DNA of 7,433 nucleotides from an uncultured Oscillospiraceae bacterium (GTDB lineage: Bacteria > Bacillota > Clostridia > Oscillospirales > Oscillospiraceae), in contig CAKUCT010000090.1 in assembly GCA_934643765.1 (NCBI GenBank), positions 1 through 7,433 of the forward strand. Direction: 5' to 3'. Positions 1-5,659 of the stretch are shown piece after piece. A model generated the notes under the pieces. That model saw nothing but the letters and a program-made list of their open reading frames with translations, was not told the DNA's origin and ran no database searches. Positions within the stretch are counted from its first letter, which is position 1; every line of letters begins with the position of its first letter. The translations under genes were made by a program, and so were the position numbers.

Positions 1-102
1 TCTCTCGAAACCTTAAATTGTCCAAGGTGTTTGTTCATGTTTCTCGTTGTTTAATTTACAAGGTGCACTCCGCATCTCAGCGGCTTCGCTCGTAAAAGAG
101 CT
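1..102 (-). other. 5' leader of a probable rRNA operon (partial, runs off left edge)
   Basis: This is non-coding, AT-rich sequence downstream of three strong minus-strand promoters, so it would be the transcribed leader. Read on the minus strand it contains ACCTTGTAAATTAAACAACG, which resembles the conserved leader and spacer motif (CTTGAAAACTAAACAA type) near 16S and 23S genes in Firmicutes. A boxA-like GCTCTTTTA lies at 93-101, but it falls about at the start site of the last promoter, so its role is doubtful. ACCTTAAATT (10-19) is complementary to AATTTACAAGGT (53-64) apart from a two-base bulge, giving a possible leader stem. No part of a mature rRNA is visible in the window. That the product is rRNA is an inference from promoter architecture and leader motifs; a tRNA cluster is the main alternative. 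Confidence 0.6.
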
Positions 103-107
103 TATTC

Positions 108-136
108 ATTATATCACATCAAGTTTCATTTGTCAA
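108..136 (-). promoter_or_regulatory. Sigma-A promoter P3, full consensus
   Basis: On the minus strand the -35 box is TTGACA (131-136) and the -10 box is TATAAT (108-113), with a 17-nt spacer. All 12 hexamer bases match the vegetative consensus. An A-rich tract lies just upstream of the -35 and could serve as an UP element. Transcription should start near 101 and leave the window to the left. Confidence 0.9.
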
Positions 137-255
137 GAACTTTTTTCAAATTCTTTAAAACTTTTTGTGATTTCGTTCAGCTTTGATTGATTTCTCTCTC
201 GCAGCGAACTCATTTATTCTAGCACAGTTTCATTCGTATGTCAAGAACTTTTTTC
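131..255 (-). repeat. Duplicated promoter module (two 17-nt direct repeats, 108 nt apart)
   Basis: The 17-nt sequence GAAAAAAGTTCTTGACA (minus strand) occurs at 239-255 and again at 131-147, covering the upstream A-tract and the -35 box of P2 and P3. AATGAAACT also follows each -35 box at a slightly different distance. This suggests that P2 and P3 arose by tandem duplication of one promoter unit about 108 nt long, or were homogenised between rRNA operons. Confidence 0.8.
216..244 (-). promoter_or_regulatory. Sigma-A promoter P2
   Basis: On the minus strand the -35 box is TTGACA (239-244) and the -10 box is TAGAAT (216-221), with a 17-nt spacer. A TGC just before the -10 makes it an extended -10 promoter. 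The upstream A-rich block ends in the same GAAAAAAGTTC sequence found upstream of P3. Confidence 0.87.
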
Positions 256-319
256 GATTTCTTTCGAGGTTTTTCTTGACTCACATCCGCTTTGCTGTCA
301 CTCTCTCGAGCGCTCGCAT

Positions 320-348
320 ATATTATCAAAGTAAAAACGGTTTGTCAA
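320..348 (-). promoter_or_regulatory. Sigma-A promoter P1
   Basis: On the minus strand the -35 box is TTGACA (343-348) and the -10 box is TAATAT (320-325), with a 17-nt spacer. It is the outermost of three tandem promoters and its -35 is only 18 nt beyond the gerB stop codon. The palindrome CGAGCGCTCG (307-316) lies at the expected start site. Confidence 0.8.
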
Positions 349-362
349 GCCTTTTTTGACAA
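342..362. repeat. Inverted repeat between gerB and P1, possible weak terminator
   Basis: TTGTCAA (342-348) and TTGACAA (356-362) form a perfect 7-bp inverted repeat with a 7-nt loop. On the minus strand it lies 4 nt after the gerB stop and is followed within a few bases by a run of five T, so it could act as a weak, AT-rich terminator for the germination operon. The same arm contains the P1 -35 box, so the repeat may be incidental to the promoter. Confidence 0.4.
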
Positions 363-366
363 TTTT

Positions 367-1347
367 TCAATTATTTTTTATAGCTACTATTAGTAGTGTT
401 AATAACGGTACTGTTCCCCAAAATATGGCCGCGCCCATCATCCAGAAGCCTTCGCCTGCCATCCGGCACACTCCCTGCAGCAAAAACGCTGCCAGACACA
501 CCGCCCCCGCCGTCCATCGTTTTCCGGAAAGCACCGGCAGCGCCTTTTCCAGCTGCGCCTTCGCTGCCGCTGCAAGTAAGCTTGCCAGCGCAAAAAAGCC
601 CATCAGCAGCGCCGCAGATACCAGCGGCTCAAACCGCTCCATCACATCCAACACAGACAGGCTCTGACTGACCGTGTAAAATGGCTGCTCCAGACTCTGC
701 GCAAGCCTTGGCGATAAGCACCCCGACGTAATTGCCGCGACCGCGGCCGGTCCAAGACAAAGCCCCGCCAGCCACGCGCCATGCGTCCCTTCCTTTCTTC
801 CCGGAAGATACCGGATGCAGCACGGCACCAGAAGCGACGGCAGCAGCGTCACGCTCTGCCGCACCGTCCCCCAGGGCTGAAACCACTTTGCCTCTGTTTG
901 CGCTGCAGCGCTCAGGCCAGTAATCAGATAGAGGCCCGCCAGGATCAGCGCCAATGCGCCGCAGGCCCGCGCCGCGCAGAATGCACCTTTCTCGTTTGCC
1001 AGCGCCGCCAGCAGCAAAATGGCCGCCCCCGCCAGCCAGGCCGTCCCGTCCGGAAACGCAGCGCCCGCCCGGCTTGCTGTGTCGGACAGTGCCAGCACGC
1101 AGAAAACCCCGCCAAGCGCCAGCACAATCCGGCCCGGCCCGCGCCCGAACGCCGCGGCCGTCTCGCGCGCCAGATCCACCGCACCGCCCGGAACCAGACT
1201 TCCGGTCAGTCCAAAATAGGCCGCCGCAACCGCACCCGCCAGCAGCGCCCAGCCCCAGCCCATCCTCGACGCCGTCAAAATCGCGGGCACGCTGACCGCG
1301 CAGAAACACCACGCGCCCGTCTGTCTTCCGGATATGTTATCGCCCAA
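367..1347 (-). CDS. gerAB: GerB-type spore germination permease subunit (GerAB family)
   Basis: The 326-residue protein is almost wholly hydrophobic, with about ten likely membrane segments (roughly residues 11-27, 30-50, 72-93, 101-117, 125-147, 190-210, 241-262, 278-295 and 302-322, plus one uncertain). It matches the B subunit of germinant receptors, a member of the amino acid/polyamine/organocation transporter superfamily thought to bind the germinant in the spore inner membrane. The segment QPFYTVSQSLSVLDVMERFE (221-240) resembles the conserved GerAB stretch containing the LERLE-like motif. It is somewhat shorter than the usual 360 or so residues. The start is TTG at 1347, chosen because GGAGG at 1356-1360 sits 8 nt upstream and no ATG has a comparable site. 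It is the last gene of the operon and overlaps the preceding gene by 11 nt, implying translational coupling. Family assignment is fairly firm; the germinant is unknown. Confidence 0.83.
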   Translation of the reverse strand: MGDNISGRQTGAWCFCAVSVPAILTASRMGWGWALLAGAVAAAYFGLTGSLVPGGAVDLARETAAAFGRGPGRIVLALGGVFCVLALSDTASRAGAAFPDGTAWLAGAAILLLAALANEKGAFCAARACGALALILAGLYLITGLSAAAQTEAKWFQPWGTVRQSVTLLPSLLVPCCIRYLPGRKEGTHGAWLAGLCLGPAAVAAITSGCLSPRLAQSLEQPFYTVSQSLSVLDVMERFEPLVSAALLMGFFALASLLAAAAKAQLEKALPVLSGKRWTAGAVCLAAFLLQGVCRMAGEGFWMMGAAIFWGTVPLLTLLIVAIKNN

Positions 1348-1828
1348 GGCGCAATCCTCCTTCCGTCTGAACCAGCTGCGGCGCCTGCACCTGCCGGTTC
1401 TCCAACAGCGCCGCTCTCGTATGGCTGAGCGTTAGACTCCCCGGATGCGCCTGTAAAAATTCCAGCGCCGGTTGCGCCTGCGGTGCCTGACCGACCACGC
1501 GATACAGCTTTGCCGCCGGCCGCAGCTGCTGGCTGACGCTGACCTGCGGCATCAGATACCATGCGCGCGCCGTGAGCAGTACATGCTCTGCCGTCTGCGT
1601 AAAAAGCTGCCCCGCGCACCCGGCGCGAAGATCGGAAAACGCCGCGTCCAGCGACGCGCCGCTCCCCGTGTCCCCGGTGTCCGTTGTAATCGTAATTTTC
1701 CCCTGCTCCGCGTCAATGATCAAAGCCTGCACCGGGACAAGCTCGGCCACATCGCTGCGCTTCCCGCGCGGCATTCCAATCAGGGCCAGCAGCGCAATCC
1801 CCGCCGCAATCCATGCCACTCTCTTCAT
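1337..1828 (-). CDS. Short GerC-like spore germination protein (N-terminal domain only)
   Basis: This 163-residue protein has one N-terminal hydrophobic segment (about 4-18) and then a soluble domain. Its features follow the N-terminal domain of GerAC-family germinant-receptor subunits: DVAELVPVQALIIDAEQGKI (26-45) matches the conserved strand after the lipid anchor, ASLDAAFSDLRAGCAGQLFT (58-77) matches the Ser/Ala-rich helix, and VSVSQQLRPAAKLYRVVGQA (97-116) matches the R-x-x-x-RP-x-x-x-V region. Two things are odd. Family members are usually lipoproteins of about 350-400 residues with an LxGC lipobox; here the equivalent is LIGMPRG (16-22) with no cysteine, and the C-terminal half is missing because gerB begins at once. 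The ATG at 1828 has the site GAGGTGA overlapping the gerA stop, 7 nt upstream, with only 7 nt between the genes. Position in the operon supports the call; sequence similarity is modest, judged by eye. Confidence 0.65.
   Translation of the reverse strand: MKRVAWIAAGIALLALIGMPRGKRSDVAELVPVQALIIDAEQGKITITTDTGDTGSGASLDAAFSDLRAGCAGQLFTQTAEHVLLTARAWYLMPQVSVSQQLRPAAKLYRVVGQAPQAQPALEFLQAHPGSLTLSHTRAALLENRQVQAPQLVQTEGGLRLGR
1356..1360 (-). promoter_or_regulatory. Ribosome binding site fixing the TTG start of gerB
   Basis: GGAGG on the minus strand lies inside the last codons of the upstream GerC-like gene, 8 nt before the TTG at 1347. It supports the non-ATG start and the 11-nt gene overlap. Confidence 0.75.
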
Positions 1829-1835
1829 TCCTGCC

Positions 1836-3263
1836 TCACCTCTGGTTTCGTTTGTCCTGCGGCCGAAGCGCCGCATCCCGGAATTTCTGCTGCACCAGCC
1901 GCGGCCGCAGCAGCGCGCCTTGCGTCCTTGCCTGGCTGAAGGGCGCCAGGTAGCTTCTGCCGAGGCTCTCCAACCCCGCCAGCCGCACCAGCATCAGCAA
2001 AAGTCCTACCGTCACGCCGAATAGCCCGAACATCCCCGCCAGCACCACCAGCGCAAAGCGCCACAGGCGCAGGCAATCCGACAGTTCCCGGTTCGGAAGC
2101 GTAAAGCCGCAGATCCCGCTCGACGCGGTGACGATCAGAGCCGCCGGTGAAACCAGCCGCGCATCCACCGCCGCCGTCCCTACAACCAGGCCCCCGATGA
2201 TCGACACCGCCGTTCCGACCGCCTGCGGCAGATGCAGTCCCGCCTGCTGCAGCAGCTCAAACGCGCAAAGAAGGCCCAGCACCTCAAAAATTGTGGAAAA
2301 CGGAACGTCCTTCTTACTATCTATAATAGATAGCAGCAGCTTTGTCGGCAGCATCTGCTGATGGAACATCGCCATCGCCGCATAAATGGCCGGCAGCAGC
2401 AGACTCACCGCCAGCGCCGCGTACCGCAGCACGCGAAGACACGACGCTGAAAGATAGTCCACCGTCCGGTCCTCCGGCGAGGTCATCAGCCCACCGAAGC
2501 TCACCGGCGCCAGATACCCGAGCGGAAGCCCGTCAACCAGCAGTCCCACCTGTCCGCCGAGCAGTCCCTGACAGAAGTGGTCCGTCCGCTCCGTATACTC
2601 CAGCAGCGGAAACGCCGTCCTGCGTGCCCCCGTCACATACTCTTCAATCGCTGCCGGGGAGAGCAGTCCGTCTATATCAATAGACAAAAGCCGCGCGCGC
2701 ATGCGCTCCGGAAGCTCCGGGTCTGTCAGATTGTCCATCCAGCAGATCGTCACCTTTGTCCCGGAGCGTCTTCCAACCACGATTTCTTCCAGCCGCAGCT
2801 GCGGCGTCCGGACATGCCGCCGGACAAGGCTTGTGTTGGTGCGCAGCGTCTCTGTAAACGCGTCCTTCGCGCCCTTGACGGTGTTCTCCGTCTCCGGCGG
2901 CGACGGGGCTCGCTTCTCCCCCGTCTTGGCTTCGCAAGCGATGGCTTTTTTGAGCTTTGGAAACAGCACCACGCAAAAGCCGTTCACCAGCAGCTCCGCT
3001 GCCTGCTGCGTCTCATGTACTTCCTTGACCGATGCGCACCAGATTCCGCCCTGCACCGCGCGCTGAAACAATACCCGCTCCTCCAGCTTCTCGTTCTGCT
3101 CCACCAGCGGTCTTATAACCAGCTCCGCGATATCCCCGCCGGCGGTCAGCCCATCGAGAAAGAACACTGCAAGCTTCTGCCCCGCGCTCTCAATTTCCCG
3201 CGTCTCAAAATCCGCCGCGTTCTCAAACAGCGCCTCCAGCGCCGCCTGCGTCAGTTCCGGCAT
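1836..3263 (-). CDS. gerAA: GerA-family spore germination protein (A subunit)
   Basis: This 475-residue protein has the layout of the A subunit of germinant receptors: a long cytoplasmic N-terminal part (about 1-265) and a membrane part with hydrophobic segments near 277-300, 324-340, 347-366, 371-388 and 400-428, then a basic tail. The family signature SPPETENTVKGAKDAFTETL (121-140) followed by NTSLVRRHVRTPQL (143-156) is clear, as are LLSIDIDGLL (192-201) and the membrane motif LVVGTAAVDARLVSP (359-373). In Bacillus the A subunits assemble in the spore inner membrane into a ligand-gated ion channel. Length is normal for the family. The start at 3263 is chosen over upstream in-frame ATGs because GAGGTGA (3268-3274) lies just before it. 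It heads an A-C-B operon and is divergent from the femX-like gene. Forespore (SigG) expression is expected from the family, but I could not find a convincing SigG promoter. Confidence 0.93.
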   Translation of the reverse strand: MPELTQAALEALFENAADFETREIESAGQKLAVFFLDGLTAGGDIAELVIRPLVEQNEKLEERVLFQRAVQGGIWCASVKEVHETQQAAELLVNGFCVVLFPKLKKAIACEAKTGEKRAPSPPETENTVKGAKDAFTETLRTNTSLVRRHVRTPQLRLEEIVVGRRSGTKVTICWMDNLTDPELPERMRARLLSIDIDGLLSPAAIEEYVTGARRTAFPLLEYTERTDHFCQGLLGGQVGLLVDGLPLGYLAPVSFGGLMTSPEDRTVDYLSASCLRVLRYAALAVSLLLPAIYAAMAMFHQQMLPTKLLLSIIDSKKDVPFSTIFEVLGLLCAFELLQQAGLHLPQAVGTAVSIIGGLVVGTAAVDARLVSPAALIVTASSGICGFTLPNRELSDCLRLWRFALVVLAGMFGLFGVTVGLLLMLVRLAGLESLGRSYLAPFSQARTQGALLRPRLVQQKFRDAALRPQDKRNQR

Positions 3264-3318
3264 ATTCTCACCTCTGCGGTTTATTATTCCGCCGGCCGGA
3301 AAAACTATACGGTACTGT

Positions 3319-3347
3319 TTGCATATGCGCCATAAATATGGTAAGAT
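3319..3347 (+). promoter_or_regulatory. Candidate promoter for the femX-alr operon
   Basis: TTGCAT (3319-3324) and TAAGAT (3342-3347) are separated by 17 nt, and TGG precedes the -10, giving an extended -10 form. GATAAT (3345-3350) is an alternative -10 with poorer spacing. Each box matches the vegetative consensus in only four or five positions, so this is a tentative call. Confidence 0.35.
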
Positions 3348-3409
3348 AATATGAACTATTTTGACGATTCCGCGCGGCCTTCTCCGCGCCATACAATAAT
3401 AATAGATGT

Positions 3410-3413
3410 GGAG
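3410..3413 (+). promoter_or_regulatory. Ribosome binding site deciding the femX start
   Basis: GGAG lies 7 nt before the ATG at 3421 and just after an in-frame ATG at 3406. The 3406 ATG has no comparable site upstream, so 3421 is preferred. Confidence 0.7.
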
Positions 3414-3420
3414 CGATACC

Positions 3421-4485
3421 ATGTACGAACTGATCAACGAAAAAACGCTTTCGGAATACGAAGAGTTTGTCCAGTCCCACCCCAAGGGTAACTTTGCCCA
3501 GAGCTATCTCTGGGGCAAGCAGAAGCCCATGTGGCAGTGGGACGCCATCGCCGTGCGCGGAGCGGACGGCAAAATCAAAGGAAGCCTCGCCGTCATGACG
3601 CGTAAAGTGCCCGGCATCGGCAGGACCCTCATGTACGGCTGCCGCGGCCCGGTGTGCGATCTTGACGACCGCGAGACCTTCTCCGAGCTTCTGGCCGGTG
3701 CAAAGGCGCTTGCAAAGAAATACAAATCCTACGTCATCAAAATTGATCCCGACGTTCCGTCTTCCAATAAGGGCTTTGCCGCCATGCTGCAGAGCTTTGG
3801 CTTCAAGGCCAAAGAGGGCGGCAAAAACTTTGAGGCCATCCAGCCGCGCTATGTCTTCCGCCTCAATGTGGAAGGCAAAACGGAAGAGGAGCTGCTCGCC
3901 GGATTCCATCAGAAATGGCGCTACAATATCCGTCTTGCCGAGCGTAAAGGCGTCACGGTCCGTATCTGCGGCAAGGAAATGGTTCCCGCGTTCTCCGACC
4001 TCATGCTCACCACCGGCGTGCGTGATGGCTTTGTCACAAGAAAGCCGGAGTATTTTGAGGCGATGCTTGATAATCTTGGCGAGCACGCCCGGCTCTATAT
4101 GGCCTTTGACCCCGAAGGCACGCCCATCGCGGGCACGCTCGCCATCCACTATGGCGATAAGGTCTGGTACCTTTACGGCGCATCTTCCAACGAGCACCGC
4201 AACCTGATGCCAAACTATCTGCTCCAGTGGCGCATGATTCAGTGGGCCGTTGAAACAAAGTGCCGCGTGTATGACTTCCGCGGCGTCTCCGGCGACGTAT
4301 CGGAGGATAACCCGCTCTACGGCCTGTTCCGCTTCAAGCAGGGCTTCGGCGGCGATTTTACAGAGTTCGTCGGGGAAATGGACCTAGTGCTTTCCCCCGC
4401 CGTCTATTGGGCCGTCGAACACGGAACCTCCGTTTTCAAAGAGCTTCGCAAGCAGGTCTATCTCATCCGCAACCGCGGAAAATAA
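3421..4485 (+). CDS. femX: FemABX-family peptidoglycan cross-bridge aminoacyltransferase
   Basis: The 354-residue protein belongs to the FemABX family, which uses aminoacyl-tRNA to add amino acids to the stem peptide of lipid II or nucleotide precursors at the cytoplasmic membrane face, building interpeptide bridges. Visible hallmarks are the N-terminal QSYLWGKQK (27-35), the basic segment WRYNIRLAERKGV (166-178), GTLAIHYGDKVWYLYGASS (238-256), the NYLLQWRMIQWA helix (265-276) and the C-terminal LYGLFRFKQGFGGDFTEFVG (299-318). Length and the lack of an obvious long coiled-coil arm fit the FemX/MurM-like single-unit form rather than staphylococcal FemA. No signal peptide is seen, as expected. 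It is the first gene of a probable operon with the racemase, 25 nt downstream. The amino acid transferred cannot be told from sequence; automatic annotations of this family as glycyltransferase should be treated with care. Confidence 0.9.
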   Translation: MYELINEKTLSEYEEFVQSHPKGNFAQSYLWGKQKPMWQWDAIAVRGADGKIKGSLAVMTRKVPGIGRTLMYGCRGPVCDLDDRETFSELLAGAKALAKKYKSYVIKIDPDVPSSNKGFAAMLQSFGFKAKEGGKNFEAIQPRYVFRLNVEGKTEEELLAGFHQKWRYNIRLAERKGVTVRICGKEMVPAFSDLMLTTGVRDGFVTRKPEYFEAMLDNLGEHARLYMAFDPEGTPIAGTLAIHYGDKVWYLYGASSNEHRNLMPNYLLQWRMIQWAVETKCRVYDFRGVSGDVSEDNPLYGLFRFKQGFGGDFTEFVGEMDLVLSPAVYWAVEHGTSVFKELRKQVYLIRNRGK

Positions 4486-4510
4486 AGTTCCGTAACAAAG
4501 GAGCACACAC

Positions 4511-5602
4511 ATGAAACGCTATCTCGTCGATTCCGCCGCCATCCGTCAGAATCTGGAAACGCTCAAAAAGCGCGCTGGCAAAGCGCAGCTTTTTGCCGTC
4601 GTCAAGGGAAATGGTTATGGCCTTGGCCTTGTTCCCCTGGCCGCCATCTGCCGTGACGCGGGCGTCAGTACATTCTGCGTGACCGAGGTTTCCGACGCCA
4701 AACAGCTCCGGGACGCTGGCTTCTCCCAGCAGATTCTGATGATCCGCCCGACCTGCGACATTGACGAAGTGCACGCGCTTTTGGATCTGGACGTCATTCT
4801 GACCATCTCCAGCCAGGACGACGCCGCCGTTCTCAACGGCATCGCCACCCAGCGCAAGCAGCGGGCCAGGGCGCATGTAGAAATCGACACTGGCATGGGC
4901 CGCTGCGGCTTTCTGCCGAGCGAAATCGACAAGCTGATTCATATTTATTCCTATATGGACGGTCTGGACCTGTGCGGCATCTATACGCATTTCCATTCCG
5001 CGTTCTGCAATAAAAAAGCGACCGATCTTCAGATGGTCTCCTTCCGCTCCGTCATCCGGCAGCTGCAGGAAAAGGGCTTTGAGGTCGGCACATGCCACTG
5101 CTGCAACTCTGCCGGGCTCCTGCGTTTTCCGAACTATGCCATGGACGCCGTGCGCGTCGGTTCGGCAATCTTAGGCCGCCTCAGCTTCAAGGGTAGCTAT
5201 AATTTAAAACGCGTCGGCACGCTGGAAGCCGCGATTGACGAGCTGCGCTGGCTCCCGAAGGGACACACCTGCGGCTACGGCGCGGGCTGGAAGGCAAAAA
5301 AGCCCACCCGCATCGCCGTTCTTCCCGTCGGCTGGTACAATGGTTTCGGCTGCCAGATGGGAAACGATCTGACGAGAAGAAAAGACAGTCTGCGCGGTGT
5401 GTTTTCCAATCTCAAGCATTTCATTTTTGGCCGCAAGGGCTACAGTGTGCTGCTTGCAGGCAAGCGCTGCCGCGTCCTTGGCCACATCGGCATGCTGCAT
5501 ACCGTCGTCGATGTCACGAACGTCAACTGCAAGCTCGGCGATAAAGCCGTTTTCGATGTCAATCCCCTGATGCTCAAGGGTGTTGATATCCTATTCCAAT
5601 AA
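4511..5602 (+). CDS. alr: Alanine racemase family protein (divergent)
   Basis: This 363-residue protein has the fold-type III PLP barrel of alanine racemase, which interconverts L- and D-alanine for peptidoglycan. The PLP lysine is K32 in AVVKGNGYGLG (29-39; typical AVVKANAYGHG). Other family sites are HVEIDTGMGRCGF (122-134), HCCNSAGLL (196-204), AVRVGSAI (213-220, with the PLP-pyridine arginine) and a likely catalytic tyrosine Y256 in CGYGAGW. Several positions are unusual: LPVGWYNGFG (271-280) replaces the usual PIGYADGY, the MD of the C-terminal CMDQ motif is ML (HIGMLHTVVDV, 325-335), and the stretch between these motifs is about 20 residues longer than normal, with a basic patch near 289-310. 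The start has AAAGGAG (4497-4503) 7 nt upstream. Racemase activity is likely, but substrate could differ from alanine. Pairing with femX points to a cell-wall role. Confidence 0.85.
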   Translation: MKRYLVDSAAIRQNLETLKKRAGKAQLFAVVKGNGYGLGLVPLAAICRDAGVSTFCVTEVSDAKQLRDAGFSQQILMIRPTCDIDEVHALLDLDVILTISSQDDAAVLNGIATQRKQRARAHVEIDTGMGRCGFLPSEIDKLIHIYSYMDGLDLCGIYTHFHSAFCNKKATDLQMVSFRSVIRQLQEKGFEVGTCHCCNSAGLLRFPNYAMDAVRVGSAILGRLSFKGSYNLKRVGTLEAAIDELRWLPKGHTCGYGAGWKAKKPTRIAVLPVGWYNGFGCQMGNDLTRRKDSLRGVFSNLKHFIFGRKGYSVLLAGKRCRVLGHIGMLHTVVDVTNVNCKLGDKAVFDVNPLMLKGVDILFQ

Positions 5603-5610
5603 AACCCGTT

Positions 5611-5640
5611 CCCCGGACGGCGCGTTTCGTCCGGGGCCTT
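5611..5640 (+). terminator. GC-rich hairpin between alr and mnmE, probable weak terminator
   Basis: CCCCGGACG (5611-5619) pairs perfectly with CGTCCGGGG (5628-5636) around an 8-nt loop, starting 8 nt after the alr stop. It is followed by CCTTTG, a short T tract, so termination may be partial. It ends about 10 nt before the mnmE ribosome site and may reduce read-through into mnmE. Confidence 0.55.
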
Positions 5641-5645
5641 TGTGT

Positions 5646-5653
5646 GGAGGTGA
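5646..5653 (+). promoter_or_regulatory. Strong ribosome binding site fixing the TTG start of mnmE
   Basis: GGAGGTGA, close to full anti-Shine-Dalgarno complementarity, lies 6 nt before the TTG at 5660. No ATG or GTG in the same frame is better placed. Confidence 0.85.
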
Positions 5654-5659
5654 ACGAAT

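Larger units (their letters stand above)
3264..3420. promoter_or_regulatory. Divergent intergenic region between gerA and femX-like gene
   Basis: These 157 nt are much more AT-rich than the flanking genes and must hold promoters for both directions. They contain the palindrome GCATATGC (3321-3328) and the inverted repeat CCATA/TATGG (3330-3334 and 3337-3341), which could be operator-like. A GC-rich hairpin GCGCGG/CCGCGC (3372-3377 and 3384-3389, 6-nt loop) lies in the presumed femX leader. No small gene is evident. Confidence 0.6.

Noticed and set aside
367..1619. Long overlapping open frames on both strands across gerB and gerC (for example 629-1312 minus and 781-1428 plus)
   Set aside because: They are by-products of high GC content: arginine/alanine/proline-rich translations with no family resemblance, while the gerB and gerC frames have motifs, ribosome sites and operon spacing.
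2668..2690. Short inverted repeat GTCTAT/ATAGAC in gerA
   Set aside because: Only 6 bp and explained by the codons for the conserved LSIDIDG segment; likely chance.
3264..3420. SigG-type promoter for the germination operon
   Set aside because: Minus-strand candidates (for example CATATTT with a poor -35) match the forespore consensus too weakly to list, although forespore control is expected for the family.
3264..3485. N-terminal extension of gerA back to an ATG at 3485
   Set aside because: It would cross the divergent promoter region and overlap femX, gives a composition unlike GerA, and lacks a ribosome site; the ATG at 3263 has GAGGTGA just upstream and gives the usual family length.
3268..4197. 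309-residue open frame antisense to the femX-like gene
   Set aside because: It lies almost wholly opposite a clear FemABX gene and has no good ribosome site or recognisable domain, so it is a shadow frame.
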